Of a stretch of 64,000 bases of DNA, positions 12,201 through 22,269 are shown piece by piece. The translations under genes were made by a program, and so were the position numbers. The stretch's first letter is position 1. Every line of letters begins with the position of its first letter. The DNA lies in the NCBI GenBank assembly GCA_016584305.1, contig JACEEZ010009499.1, forward strand, positions 1-64,000, written 5' to 3'. The notes below the pieces were generated by a model. The model ran no database searches. It was given only the letters and a program-made list of their open reading frames with translations, and had not been told where the DNA came from. Origin of the DNA: Chionoecetes opilio (Eukaryota; Arthropoda; Malacostraca; Decapoda; Majidae).

Positions 12201-12595
12201 CTCGTATTGAAAGTCGTTTTAGCCTTTTATTTTTTGGGGCCCTTTAAAAAATTTCCCTTTTTCCCCATCCAACCATTTTGCATGGACAAAGTTTCCCCTG
12301 GGTGAATACAAAACAGTTTTTTTCCCAAAAATGAGAAAAAACTGTGCAGTCAAAGGGAAAAAACGTACCAATTTTAATAACCCCAAAACAAGGCATTAAA
12401 AGAACATTTTTTAAGGGGACTGGGGTAATTTAGTTAGTTCGTTGATTTCAAGTGATCAATAAAAGTATATGAATTTTAACTGACCCCAGAGGGATGGGTT
12501 TCCTTTTTTTTCAAACAGAGGAAAATATTTAATTTTTTATTTGAGGCGAGGGAAGTCATCAGTAGAAATGAAATTTTTAATACTCCATGCATGCT
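9270..12595. other. Gene-free smoothed sequence, nothing recognised
   Basis: No coding pattern, TIR or RNA gene could be supported. The stretch 11,490-12,120 is less affected by homopolymer smoothing and still shows no recognisable gene. Confidence 0.5.
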
Positions 12596-12599
12596 TTCC

Positions 12600-13578
12600 C
12601 CCAGTCCTACCTAGTGGGAAAACGGCTCCCACACCACACGGGAGCCGTGGCCAGTGGGTGGGCACCTGGGGGGCACCGGCCCCTCGGGGTGGTTTACTGC
12701 CCACCCAGCCCCCCCCGTAGCTACCCACTGAGCACTCACCCTCCCCCACCTATCTTCACTCCCAAAAATTTATTTGGCGACCATTACCCAGCCCCGGAGT
12801 CCCTTACTGGGGGGGGGACCAAAATACCCAGGTCGGACCCATTCAAAGATGTCGAAAACCCCAGGGGTCTTGTACTTCTTCTAGCCTTTTTCTCCTTAAA
12901 CTTCTGCAACATTCGCGGCCTTAGATCTAACTTTCTTTTCTTCGAACATCATTTTCCCCCCGCTAAAACCCCCATCTTTTTTTTCCTCCCAATTGTTTGC
13001 TCTTACAGGGCCTTATCGCCCATGTATGGAGTATGTCTCACATGTTTGGGGGGAAGATCCACTCATACAGCTCTCCTAAACAGGTTGAGTCAAAAGCTTT
13101 CGTCTCATCAACTCCTTCCTCTGACTGACTGTCTTCAATCTTTAAATCACTGCCGCAATGTTGCTTCTCTTGCTCTCTTCTACCGTTATTTTCCATGCTC
13201 ATGCTCTTCTGAACTTGCTAACTGCATGCCTCCCTCCACTTCCCGCGGCTCCTGGCACAAGACTTTCTACTCATTCTCATCCCTATTCTGCCATCTTCCT
13301 AATGCAAGAGTTATCAGTATCTTTACTCTTATCATCCCTTTCACTGGTAAACTCTGAAACTCTCTTCCTGTTTTCTATTTTTCCACTTTCCTATGCTTAA
13401 ATCTTTTTCAAAAGAGAGTAACAAGACACTCCCGAACTAAATTGGCCTACCCCCTCTGTTTTTATTTTATTCTCTTACTGTCTTCTTTATAGGGATGGCA
13501 CTAGTGGCTTTGTGTTACCCATTTTTGTTTGCCCTTGGCCAGATCCTTGTGATGTAAAAAAAAAAAAAAAAAAAAAAA
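12600..13578 (+). mobile_element. Jockey/CR1-like LINE remnant, internally deleted, with poly(A) tail
   Basis: A frame from about 12,880 reads FCNIRGLRSNF, the start of the apurinic endonuclease domain of a LINE family frequent in decapods. At about 12,990 it jumps to the end of the reverse transcriptase ORF, with SSELANCMPP and IPFTGKL visible. The Trp expected after GKL is a TGA stop at about 13,357. The 3' UTR ends in 23 A residues (13,556-13,578). Most of the endonuclease and all RT catalytic motifs are missing, so it is a dead internal-deletion copy. The family name is from memory of sequence style; the LINE call itself is strong. Confidence 0.75.
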
Positions 13579-13689
13579 CCATGAATGTACGGAGTAAGTC
13601 TATGCAAATTCCACTTGCCCACCAGATTTGGCATTAAAAAGAAAACATCATCACAGCAAATAGCAAGTATAACATGCACTAACCCAGAC

Positions 13690-14340
13690 CAGTATGATAC
13701 AGCAGATTTCAGGCAATATAGACACTTTCATGTTACGCAAAGCATTTCCGGCATTAAAGACATGTGCCATGAACAGCAGCAGATTTCAGGCATTACTGAC
13801 ACTTGCAATTAACATGAAACAAGATTTTCAGGCATTACTGACACTTGCAACTAACATAAAACAAGATTTCAGGCATTAATGACACTTGCAACTAACATAA
13901 AACAAGATTTCAAGCATTACTGACACTTGCAACTAACATAAACAAGATTTCAGGCATTACTGACACTTGCAACTAACATAAAACAAGATTTCAGGCATTA
14001 CGACACTTGCAACTAACATAAAACAAGATTTCAGGCATTACTGACACTGTGCAACTAACATAAACAAGATTTCAGGCATTACTGACACTTGCAACTAACA
14101 TAAAACAAGATTTCAAGCATTACTGACACTTGCAACTAACATAAAACAAGATTTCAGGCATTACTGACACTTGCAACTAACATAAAACAAGATTTCAGGC
14201 ATTACTGACACTTGCAATTAACATAAAACAAGATTTCAGGCATTACTGACACTTGCAATTAACATAAAACAAGATTTCAGGCATTACTGACACTTGCAAT
14301 TAACATAAAACAAGATTTCAGGCATTACTGACACTTGCCA
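13690..14340 (+). repeat. 41-bp minisatellite, about 13 regular copies
   Basis: The unit contains CAAGATTTCAGGCATTACTG followed by ACACTTGCAACTAACATAAAA. Copies are near identical from about 13,815, with more diverged copies at 13,690-13,810. Variants are CAACTAAC against CAATTAAC and CAGG against CAAG. The last unit ends in GCCATGAACAGCA, the same phrase as near 13,768, so the array is bracketed by related sequence. Confidence 0.9.
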
Positions 14341-14654
14341 TGAACAGCAAAGCAAATTTCCTCTCATGCACCCCATATCTGAATCCTTTCTATTTTGTTA
14401 AGCTGTGCAACAACTGTGTCCTGAAAAATTCATACACTTTTGGGTCTAAGTATTTGGCTGCAGCCCTTATTAGTGGTGGGGCATCTTGCAGACAGCTCTC
14501 TGGGCTGGATGCAGACGATTCCGCAGTCTGCGTGTTGTTGATTGCAGCAATAAAAATTTTCTGACCCCTGTAAAATAAAATACAGTCAATGTCACACCAA
14601 TTAATATCAAATAATAGCAATAATGTGCTGGTGTGTATATATGCTTCCTTGGTG

Positions 14655-14675
14655 TATATACACACACACATACAC

Positions 14676-14747
<72 letters not shown>
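14655..14747. repeat. (CA)n followed by long (AT)n microsatellite
   Basis: A short CACACA run leads into about 34 uninterrupted AT dinucleotides. Confidence 0.95.
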
Positions 14748-14749
<2 letters not shown>

Positions 14750-14751
<2 letters not shown>

Positions 14752-15300
14752 GGTATTCTTAGGTAGATCATGTTGACATTTCAGGGTGACAAAGACACTC
14801 GTCATTCTTGGGGTTGTTTATGCGCGTGCAACGTTTCGCCAAAAGACACTTATCACATTATCAGATAACACATTATCAGGCTAAAATAGTTAAAAAAAAT
14901 AATATACTATACTACTAAAAGCGAACATCTAAAAGAATTTTTTTAAACATAAAATAATCCTATATTATCTAAAAAATAAAAACACAACTTTATACTTAAC
15001 AGACCTTGGTGTGTATGTTGTCTGGGTTGGCAGAGGACTGAATGAACAATAGTTTTACAGGTAGCATTTCGGCTCGTGTGTGGCGATCGAAACGAGAGTC
15101 GGACAATCGAAACAGTGTGATAATTATTTGAGTATATGTAATTGGTATGAAGTGACTTGGTTATTAAGATCAGGGGACAAGTGTTTGATGTGTATGGATT
15201 CTAATAATTTAGTGTCACTAGGGTAGTTTGTCACCTCACAACTGCAATTAGATTAATTAAACTGCAGTAGAACATATTTGCTTATTTAACTTAAATAACT
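14750..15300. other. Gene-free stretch, nothing recognised
   Basis: AT-rich sequence. A phrase GTGCAACGTTTCGCC near 14,826 resembles motifs seen in 3' parts of some retroelements, but no element could be delimited. Confidence 0.4.
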
Positions 15301-15410
15301 CAACAAAACCAATCTCAAACTTATTATCCTAAACCTAACATAACCGAAACCAAACCTAAACATAGTCTAAATCTAACGTAACCAAGCATAAACGTAACCT
15401 AACCAGCAAA
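15300..15410. repeat. Degenerate AACCTAA-type repeat
   Basis: Loose repetition of CCTAACATAACC, CCTAAACAT and GTAACCTAACC. It resembles decayed arthropod TTAGG telomere-type repeat but is far too irregular to be telomeric. Confidence 0.4.
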
Positions 15411-15414
15411 CCCA

Positions 15415-15790
15415 TTGCAGAGAAGGATGACCAAAATTATTCAAGGGATGCGTAACTTTAGTTATGAGAAGAGATTAAAGCTTAAATTTACACTCGCTCG
15501 AGAGATGCAGAGTAAGTGGCGATCTGATAGAAGTTTTTAAGTGGATAAAGGGATTTAATAAAGGAGAGGTAGGAACAATTCTTCCTGCTAGTAACCTGGG
15601 TAGAACAAGAAGTAACGGATTCAAGCTGGAAAAGCGTAGATTTAAACAGGAAGTAGGGAAAAACTGGTTCACAAATAGAGTGGTGGATGATCAAATGAGG
15701 ATGAAAGGTAGATGTAGGTAGTGTTAAGTAACAGGAACTACCTCGTGTAGGTCTCACGGCCTCTTGTAGCTTCCTTATTTTCTTATGTTC
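15415..15790 (+). mobile_element. LINE fragment: C-terminal end of reverse transcriptase ORF plus 3' UTR
   Basis: The frame first reads MTKIIQGMRNFSYEKRLKL. After a frameshift near 15,515 it reads GDLIEVFKWIKGFNKGEVG, then a stretch with RTRSNGFKLEKRRF and KNWFTNRVVD. This is the typical C-terminal tail downstream of LINE RT domains, where the L-IEVFK and FTNRVV phrases recur. The following bases to 15,790 are the 3' UTR, found inverted at 1,087-1,185. No catalytic domain is present. Confidence 0.75.
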
Positions 15791-15989
15791 TATTATCATA
15801 TATAGAATATAATGTTATATTTTTTATTTCTGCAAGTGAATAACTGTTGCACATTATACCGAGCCGAAAATAGTATAGAAATTGTAAGCTGTAAGGCCTG
15901 TGGAGCCCGCCAACTACTGGAATATATATACCTGAAATCCTTGCAGCCTCAAACGGATTCCCTCCACAACACCACTACCACCACCAAAA

Positions 15990-16222
15990 ATGGAGGGCAT
16001 GCAGGAACGAGCACCACCGCTCTCTCAAGATCAAAGGGTCAAGCTCCTCAGGCTTGTAGGTGAACACAAAGTACTTCAAGATCGCTCTACCAATCCTGCC
16101 TTGATTGGAAAGAAGGCACATGCCTGGGAGGAGGTAAGAAAGGCCTTCACAGCCATAAATCCAGACTCCCATCGAAGGACTGTGGACCAGCTCAGGAGGT
16201 GCTACAGCCGCATCAAAATGAG
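15990..16222 (+). CDS. Zeste-like Myb/SANT DNA-binding protein, exon 1
   Basis: Starts at ATG 15,990 and ends at a donor AG|GTAATT at 16,222, leaving two bases of a split codon. The 77 residues contain LVGEHKVLQDRSTNP, then KKAHAWEEVRKAF and VDQLRRCYSRIK. This pattern (LV-EH near the start, K--AWEEI in the middle, QL--xY--IK at the end) is that of the regulatory-protein-zeste type of Myb/SANT-like domain (Myb_DNA-bind_5), expected to bind DNA as a helix-turn-helix. The domain sits at the N terminus, as usual. The family includes host regulators and the Myb-like partner proteins of PIF/Harbinger transposons; which applies here cannot be told from the domain alone. The start is the first in-frame ATG before the domain. 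The sequence is clean and the frame unbroken. Confidence 0.85.
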
Positions 16223-16696
16223 GTAATTTGCATTACTATTGAATGATTAGTCAGTAAAGAGCAATCTTGTGCAGTGGTTTTAGGATATATTACTTGGGTA
16301 AAACTGCAGCTCCTTTTTTTTTTCGTAACCTTTCCTATCTGCCTGATACAGACTCCACCGCTTGTTCACTAACCTAACCTGGGCATTGGTTACATAACCT
16401 TACCTAACGCAGAGCCCCTTATGTTACTATTCACTTGTGGGTCACACCCAGAGTTTTAGAATTGTTTTACAATGATTTTTTTTCATAAAAAAAATTCAGA
16501 TTTATTTGATTTAAATCAGATTTATTTAATTTGAATCGATTTAAAAAATAATAATTTAATGTTCTACATGAAATCTAACTACTACAGGATATTGTTTAGC
16601 ATATTTATAGCAAAACAAAGTTAGAATAAGTGAATTAAAAATTAATATAATATAGATTACAGATGAATTTACATCTATAATAATATAAGCGAAAGT

Positions 16697-16709
16697 GTGT
16701 CTGTCTGTC

Positions 16710-16745
<36 letters not shown>
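16697..16745. repeat. (GTCT)n/(GT)n microsatellite
   Basis: Follows ATAAGCGAAAGTGTGTC, a phrase that commonly opens arthropod interspersed repeats. Confidence 0.9.
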
Positions 16746-16746
<1 letters not shown>

Positions 16747-16921
16747 TATAGGTTCCGCCCCCCGTGGCGCAATCACCTCATATGGCACATTTTTGGAACC
16801 AGGTCGACCAGGGGAAGGTTTTAAGCCCACTTATGAGATGATCCGATCACTTTTTTTTTTTTTTAACAGCCTATTAGCGAGAATGGTGAAACAAAAAGTG
16901 GGTTGCGAGAATTGAGGAAAC

Positions 16922-17092
16922 CTTGATGGGTGATGGGTAATGGGTGAGTGAATGGGTGGGGTGATGGGTAATGGGTGTGGGGTGATGGGTGAGTGAATGG
17001 GTGGGGGGTGATGGGTTGTGGGTGATGGGTGATGGGTGAGGGAATAGGTGGGGGGTGATTGGTAATGGGTGAGTGAATGGGTGGGGGGAATA
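16922..17092. repeat. GATGGGT-based minisatellite
   Basis: Alternating GGTGATGGGTAATGGGT and GAGTGAATGGGTGGGG phrases repeated several times. It lies inside intron 1 of the Myb-like gene. Confidence 0.85.
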
Positions 17093-17485
17093 CATACATT
17101 TCTACATCCATGATTTCTGGAAAGTTAGAAGGGGCTATCTGGAGAGTCCGTGTTTGGGCCCACCAATAGCCCTCCGCGGGAGCCAGCCAAAAAGTCCGCC
17201 CGGTGGGCGGCTTTGCGGCTAGTATTTTATATTTCTGTGATGGACATTTTAACATCAATAGGCCTATGTCTATAAGCACGTTTTCGCGACGTTTGCAAGG
17301 CCGGTCTAGGCCTGGACCCTTAGTTTATTTATACCCATTAGTATAGTCATACCCACTTTGTATATTTATATCTATTATCGTTATAAATGTACGTGTGCGC
17401 GTATATAGTATGAATATAGGTGTGTGATATAGTGGGCGGTCCTACCTTGCTGCAAACTTTACAAGCTCACTCCCCCCCTTAATGT

Positions 17486-17640
17486 CGCCTCCGTGGTGCA
17501 GTGGCTAGCGTGCCTGGCTACGAATCTGCGGGCCCTAGTTCGAATCCGTGCCAGGTACTTGACTTCTCAATAGGAAGTCAAATAAAAACTGATAATCAAA
17601 TAAAATAAAATTGGTGTTCATAAGGCCCATTGGATGAATT
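17486..17640 (+). mobile_element. tRNA-derived SINE
   Basis: An RNA polymerase III A box is seen in TGGTGCAGTGGCTAGCG (from 17,494) and a B box in AGTTCGAATCC (17,537-17,547), spaced as in a tRNA. Between them lies CTGCGGGCCC. The tail after 17,575 is A/T-rich with AAATAAAA. It is not a working tRNA, because the 3' acceptor arm is replaced by the SINE tail. Confidence 0.75.
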
Positions 17641-17956
17641 TTCCTTCTTTCCCTTCTCGTTTTCAAATAATGATAAAGTTATGATTTAAATCAGTGATTT
17701 GTTTTTTTAAATCATTTGATATAAATCAGTGATTAAAATCAACTTGATTTAAATCAAACAACCCTGGTCCCAGCACTGGCTAAGCAAATATGGACCAGGT
17801 TTGGGAGTTATAGAAGTTTACCTCTCAGTAGGGCAATTGCAAAACTGTGTACTTATTCAGCAAACATGTGTAACCTATTTATACAGCAGAGTAGATGTTC
17901 CAGTCACATTTATATTAAGATAATTGTATTGAACTATTTGATTTATATTGGAACAG

Positions 17957-18132
17957 TGTCAAAAAGGAGGAGAGTACTTTTAAGAAATTGCTGAAGCAGA
18001 CTGGTGGTGGCAAACCCCCTACCCCTCCAAGTTTCAGTGAGGAGCATGAACTCCTCTCTGAGATGATGCCTGGAGAGATTAAGATGGGGCAAGGGGCTTT
18101 CGACACGTTCTTTGTCGTTAGTCCAAATCAGC
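17957..18132 (+). CDS. Zeste-like Myb/SANT DNA-binding protein, exon 2
   Basis: The acceptor TTGGAACAG| at 17,956 joins exon 1 in frame, and the donor AGC|GTAAGT at 18,132 is near-consensus. The first codons, VKKEESTFKKLLKQTGGG, continue the basic helix at the end of the Myb domain. Next comes PPTPPSFSEEHELLSEM and a short stretch ending FFVVSPNQ. Neither junction nor interior carries a stop. Two good splice sites with matching phase on both sides argue for a spliced gene over chance open frames. The linker's role is unknown. Confidence 0.8.
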
Positions 18133-18385
18133 GTAAGTTTAATAGAGGAGGTTTCTGTTTAGGGACTTACTGGGTGAGATGTTCAACTCGTGATTATTAC
18201 ATGTTGCCACCAACTTATAAGGTATACGTTACATTTGTTATGATATGATTTTCATCATATGTGGCCATTATAATGATTAAGTCAGAAATTGCATTGTAGT
18301 GGTAGAAGATTCAAAAGATCAAAATATTGCTGGAGAGGCTGCATTCCAATCTACTTGAATTAAATCTGATCGTTTTAAACATTTA

Positions 18386-20018
18386 AGGCCGGTTCCCATT
18401 ACCCCGCTTCTACGGCCGCCGTTGCCGTACACCGCCAAAGCCGTCTGTATGTAAAAGCCTGCGCCTGAGATTGATGACGTCACGGACGGAGTCTGTACGA
18501 GGCCACCGAGATGACAAGTTTACCTACCTAATTATATGTTTATCAGTATAAAAGATATATTGTTATCTTCGGAAATGTTTGTTCTATAATATTATCAAAT
18601 AAAAACCCGTAAAACATACTAAAGAAATGCCATTATGAGACTCTCAAGAAATATGCATGAACTTAAACTCTTAGCCATTTAATATTTTTCTCAAAAACAT
18701 TTTACATGGAGAACATCAATAGAAGCGGAATTTAGTTAGCTTTCCATTGCTATATTTTGTTTTCTGATAAATGAATTAGCAGCATGCATAAATTAGCGTT
18801 AACTAAATACATAGCATCATGAAATCAGGTAATTTCGTACCTAATATATGTTTATCAGTATAAAAGATATATTGTTATCTTCGGAAATGTTTGTTCTATA
18901 ATATTATCAAATAAAAAACCGTAAAACAGACTAAAGAAATGTCATTATGAGACTCTCAAGAAATATGCATGAACTTTAACTCTTCGCCATTTAATATTTT
19001 GCTCAAAAACATTTCACATGGAGAATATAAATAGAAGCGGAATTTAATTAGCTTTCCAGTGCTATATTTCGTTTTCTGATGAATGAATTAGAACCATACA
19101 TAAATTAGCGTTAACTAACTAAAAAGATCATGAAATCGGGTAATTTTTCCCGATTGATGACGTTATTTATTTAGTTAACGCTAATGTATGTATGGTTCTA
19201 ATTCATTTATCAGAAAACAAAATATAATAATGGAAAGCTAATTAAATTCCGCTTCTATTGATATTCTCCATGTAAAATGTTTTCGAGCAAAATATTAAAT
19301 GGCGAAGAGTTTAAGTTCATGCATATTTCTTGAGTCTCATAATGGCATTTCTTTAGTGTGTTTTACGGTTTTTTTTATTGTTGATAATATTATAGAACAA
19401 ACATTTCCAAAGATAACATTATATCTTTATACTGATTAAACATATATTAGAATAGGTAAATTACCCGATTCATGATGTTATTTAGTTAGTTAACGCTAAT
19501 TTTATGCATGCTGCCAATTCATTATCAAGTAAACGAAAAATATCAATGGAAAGCGAATTAAATTCCGCTTCTATTGATATCTCCTGTAAAATGTTTTTGA
19601 GGCAAAATATTAAATGGCGAAGAGTTAACAGTGGGTGAAAGGTTGGTGCAATAGAGCCGTACCGCCCGTACATCCTCACATACAGACGCTGAAAGCTCGG
19701 CTCCTACTGACTTGTGTCGCAGACTCTGGCTACTGACTCACGTCCAGCCGCTCGTCCCAACGCAGTGCTTTTACATACAGACGGCTTTGACACCGCCCAA
19801 CATTGACGTCACCATCATCAACCACTTCATTGATTGTTGTAGTGGTAACCGGGCACAGTTTTCAGCGTCCGCTCAAGCGGAACACCCCCGAGCGGAGAGA
19901 TGACTTGATTTTAACTTTGGTCGGCAGCCGTACGGTGGTGGTCAACTTTTTTGTGACGTCATTATTGGGCGTGTACGGCAACGGCGGCCGTACAAAAGCA
20001 TGTAGTGGAAACCGGCCT
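18386..20018. mobile_element. 1.63-kb non-autonomous TIR element, PIF/Harbinger-like (TTA target duplication)
   Basis: The left terminus AGGCCGGTTCCCATTAC and the reverse complement of the right terminus, AGGCCGGTTTCCACTAC, pair. Both then continue into TACGGCCGCCGTTGCCGTAC. TTA stands immediately outside each end (18,383-18,385 and 20,019-20,021). A 3-bp TWA duplication is the PIF/Harbinger signature; the assignment is inferred from that. The interior has two direct copies of a ~308-bp unit followed by inverted copies, and no transposase. A second right-type end (TGTAGTGGTAACCGGGC) near 19,837-19,853 suggests nesting or internal duplication. It sits in intron 2 of the Myb-like gene. Confidence 0.75.
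18530..19640. repeat. ~308-bp unit: two direct copies then inverted copies
   Basis: Units at 18,530-18,838 and 18,839-19,146 both contain TGTTATCTTCGGAAATGTTT, 'gagactctcaagaaatatgc' and AATTAGCGTTAACTAA. The reverse complement follows at 19,147-19,455 and, partly, at 19,456-19,640. A further direct copy is at 33,293-33,590. Confidence 0.85.
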
Positions 20019-20021
20019 TTA

Positions 20022-20871
20022 TATTAAAGTTGAACATTGCAATCAATGATAGTTAATGCACATGCATTATTAGGTATTGGTGACTAAGGATAGGGGAAGG
20101 AAATATATCCTTGGGGACATCATAGCTAATATTTTCACTTTATTTATTTGGCCATTCAGCCTTAAAGGAACTAAAGCAGAGAAATTGTCTATTCTAGTGG
20201 GAAAAACTGGTATGAATGACAGAATTGCTTTTACTTACTGTAAAAATGCATAAAATCATCCTACTATTACTTGTAAGGGCAGATTTCAGGGCTTGTTTTC
20301 ATTGCTTTTCACTCAATTCTTCCTCTACAAGCTTGGTTTCAGTAAAAGAGACTCCATCTACTATTACAAAGTATTCAGAGAGAAGTAAAAAAGGAAGGAA
20401 GTGCCTACATAAATTGTGATTTGCAAGGTTTAGACATACTAGAACATAAACTATAATATATTATGTAAAATGTGATTTCAGGGATGAATGTTGAATTTGA
20501 AGCCATTAATGATCCATTAATTTTGACCAGTAAGATCAGTGTACTCAAAAGATTCACACAATTCGGTGACACGTTAAATATTTTATCCTAATATTCATAA
20601 TTCTCTGAAGATATAACACACTTTCCTCTGTACCCTTCTGATTTTAGTCCATCCCATGTTCCTGCTCATGCATGTCCTCTGCAGTTTGGTTAATGCACAG
20701 TATTGTGGAATGTTTTCCTCACTTCAGCACAACATTTGCTTGTAATTTAATACTAATTGGAAACTTTTTTTGGTGCTGTTTAATTTGGCGCAAGATTGGA
20801 ATTGTGGAGCTAATAGAATGCTTATTTGATAGTAATGTATGTAACAAATTTCAAGACCTATTTATTCCCAG
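20022..20871. other. Remainder of intron 2, nothing recognised
   Basis: AT-rich sequence without a convincing exon or repeat. It ends in the acceptor TTTATTCCCAG at 20,871. Confidence 0.5.
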
Positions 20872-21548
20872 CTTTTGGAGATGATGATGATCTCCATCCT
20901 TCCTTGGATGATCCCCAGGTCTTATTCCCTGGCACGCAAATCTGGACTGTGCCTGCTTTCTCTTTTGCACCCTGCCAAGCACGTCCCTTTTTCCTCTGTG
21001 GGTACCTTTCTTCTCGGGCACACCCAGGCTATGATGTCCCTGCTAAAGTTTGCACCCATCCCACACCCTCTACTACTTCTGCCATGTCTTCGTTTCACGC
21101 CTAAATGGTATTGTGGCGCCTGATGCACAAACCCTGCCTAGCATGTCTAACCCTAACTTTTATTGTCTGCATCCCACATCCTTCTACATCTGCTGCTACC
21201 TCTGTCGGGCCACATTTAAATGATAAACCTACACACACAAAACACAAAATTCCACGCAAAACACCCCGTTCTGCTACACCTACATCCTGTGGCAATAAAC
21301 CCAAGAGAGGGAGATTTGCTATGGAGTATGACTCCTATAGGCGGAAGCAGGAGGAGTATTATGAGCTGCTTATAGAACAAACAAAAATTGAACACAAAGA
21401 GCAAATGAGAGTATATGAAAAAGAGATTGCAGTTGCTGAACTGAAAAAGAAGTTGTGTGTCGATGTCAGTAAGAGGATTTTTGCTAGCCTTAAACATTTA
21501 GACGGGGAGGTAGACAAAGTGGCAGACCATGTTTTGCAACATGATTAA
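20872..21548 (+). CDS. Zeste-like Myb/SANT DNA-binding protein, last exon (frame interrupted)
   Basis: The acceptor TTTATTCCCAG|CT joins exon 2 in phase and the exon ends at TAA 21,546. It opens with an acidic stretch FGDDDDLHPSLDDPQ and a Ser/Thr/Pro-rich middle. The end is a charged predicted coiled coil containing YRRKQEEYYELLIEQTKI and EKEIAVAELKKKL. An N-terminal Myb-like domain with a C-terminal coiled coil is the usual plan of this family, where the coil dimerises. The frame has a TAA at 21,102. Around it the +2 frame reads NGIVAPDAQTLPSMSNPNF, so two compensating single-base indels (real or sequencing) explain the break better than a nonsense mutation. A short intron is the alternative. 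Without the break the protein would be about 360 residues. Confidence 0.65.
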
Positions 21549-21939
21549 TTTAGTGTAAATTAAATGTTCTAAAATCTTGACAGGGTGCAAGGAGAAACAG
21601 CCAATTTTTTTTTGTTTGGGGCGGGTTAACACATTATATTCTTTCAAATTTTCAATATTGACTCGGCTTTTTATCACTCGGCTTTTTAGTTATTTTGTAC
21701 TTTCAATACAAAACGGTTTTCAATGAACACTATTTAACATTGCACCCATTTTAAATAGTAACTATAATAACTAAGAAGCTGATGATATATTAGTTAACTC
21801 GGGAAATTAGATAAAAATAGATGTGTATAACCTCCCTAAAACCACATTTTTTTTTTACAGTTCTCCTGCAACCGTCAAGATTTTTAGAAAATTCAATTTA
21901 GACGGTCTTGTTCTTCTCTCTAAGTCTATCATTATAGTG

Positions 21940-22265
21940 GTGTTTCCCTTAGGGTTCTGTCCTATCCCGCATTCTCTCTCTATTATCGATCAATGATCTT
22001 CTAAGTCTATCTCAAAGCCCTATCCACTCCTACTCTGATGATTCTACCCGGTATTTTCAACGTCGTAAATTAGACTTCAAACCTCAACAGGACTAAGTGA
22101 TTTACGGGGAAAAAAAAGATCCACCGAGCGCCTAACTTTTGATCTTTATTTAATTTCTGATTGTGAAAGCCAAACCTGTTTCAATGTCTCAAAAACCCAA
22201 TTTTCTTTTCACCGCTCTACTTAACCAAACTACAGACAACTACCCCTCTTCAATGACAAGCCAAC
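21940..22265 (+). mobile_element. Jockey/CR1-like LINE fragment: reverse transcriptase core
   Basis: The frame reads GSVLSRILSLLSINDLLSLS, then a phrase with HSYSDDSTRYF. SDD stands at the catalytic YADD position of the RT palm. After a gap it reads STERLTFDLYLISD and FNVSKTQF, the next conserved part of the same ORF. It belongs to the same LINE family as 12,600-13,578. It is 5' and 3' truncated with frameshifts. Confidence 0.75.
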
Positions 22266-22269
22266 TGTC

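Larger units (their letters stand above)
1250..12560. other. Homopolymer-smoothed block 1 (probable low-quality consensus)
   Basis: From about 1,250 the sequence becomes full of short runs (GGGG, CCCC, AAAAA, TTTTT), with base changes that copy a neighbouring base. Repeats here have cleaner relatives elsewhere (3,490 against 62,400; 8,855 against 63,525; 8,193 against 879), and the differences are mostly run-lengthening. Some sub-stretches, for example around 11,490-12,120, look nearly normal. No gene was recognised in this block. Frame breaks here should be attributed to sequence quality first. Confidence 0.65.
16485..17765 (+). repeat. Composite repeat in intron 1 with GATTTAAATCA-rich ends
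   Basis: The left end near 16,490 and the right end near 17,700-17,765 are rich in the palindrome TTTGATTTAAATCA. The right end finishes AAATCAAACAACCCTGG, like an inverted CAGGGTTGTTTGATTTAAAT terminus of hAT-type MITEs. Both ends are also found, inverted, at 26,745-29,815. Inside are a GTCT/GT microsatellite, a minisatellite and a SINE, so the insertion has itself been invaded. Confidence 0.5.

Noticed and set aside
13690..14340. Regular repeats that resemble a CRISPR array
   Set aside because: There are no unique spacers; the 41-bp units are contiguous. The genome is eukaryotic and no cas genes are present.
14470..14805. Open frame containing a long Tyr-Ile repeat
   Set aside because: Direct translation of the (AT)n microsatellite.
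14815..14885. GTGCAACGTTTCGCC phrase as the end of a Penelope-like retroelement
   Set aside because: A single short motif with no adjacent coding remains or paired copy in the window.
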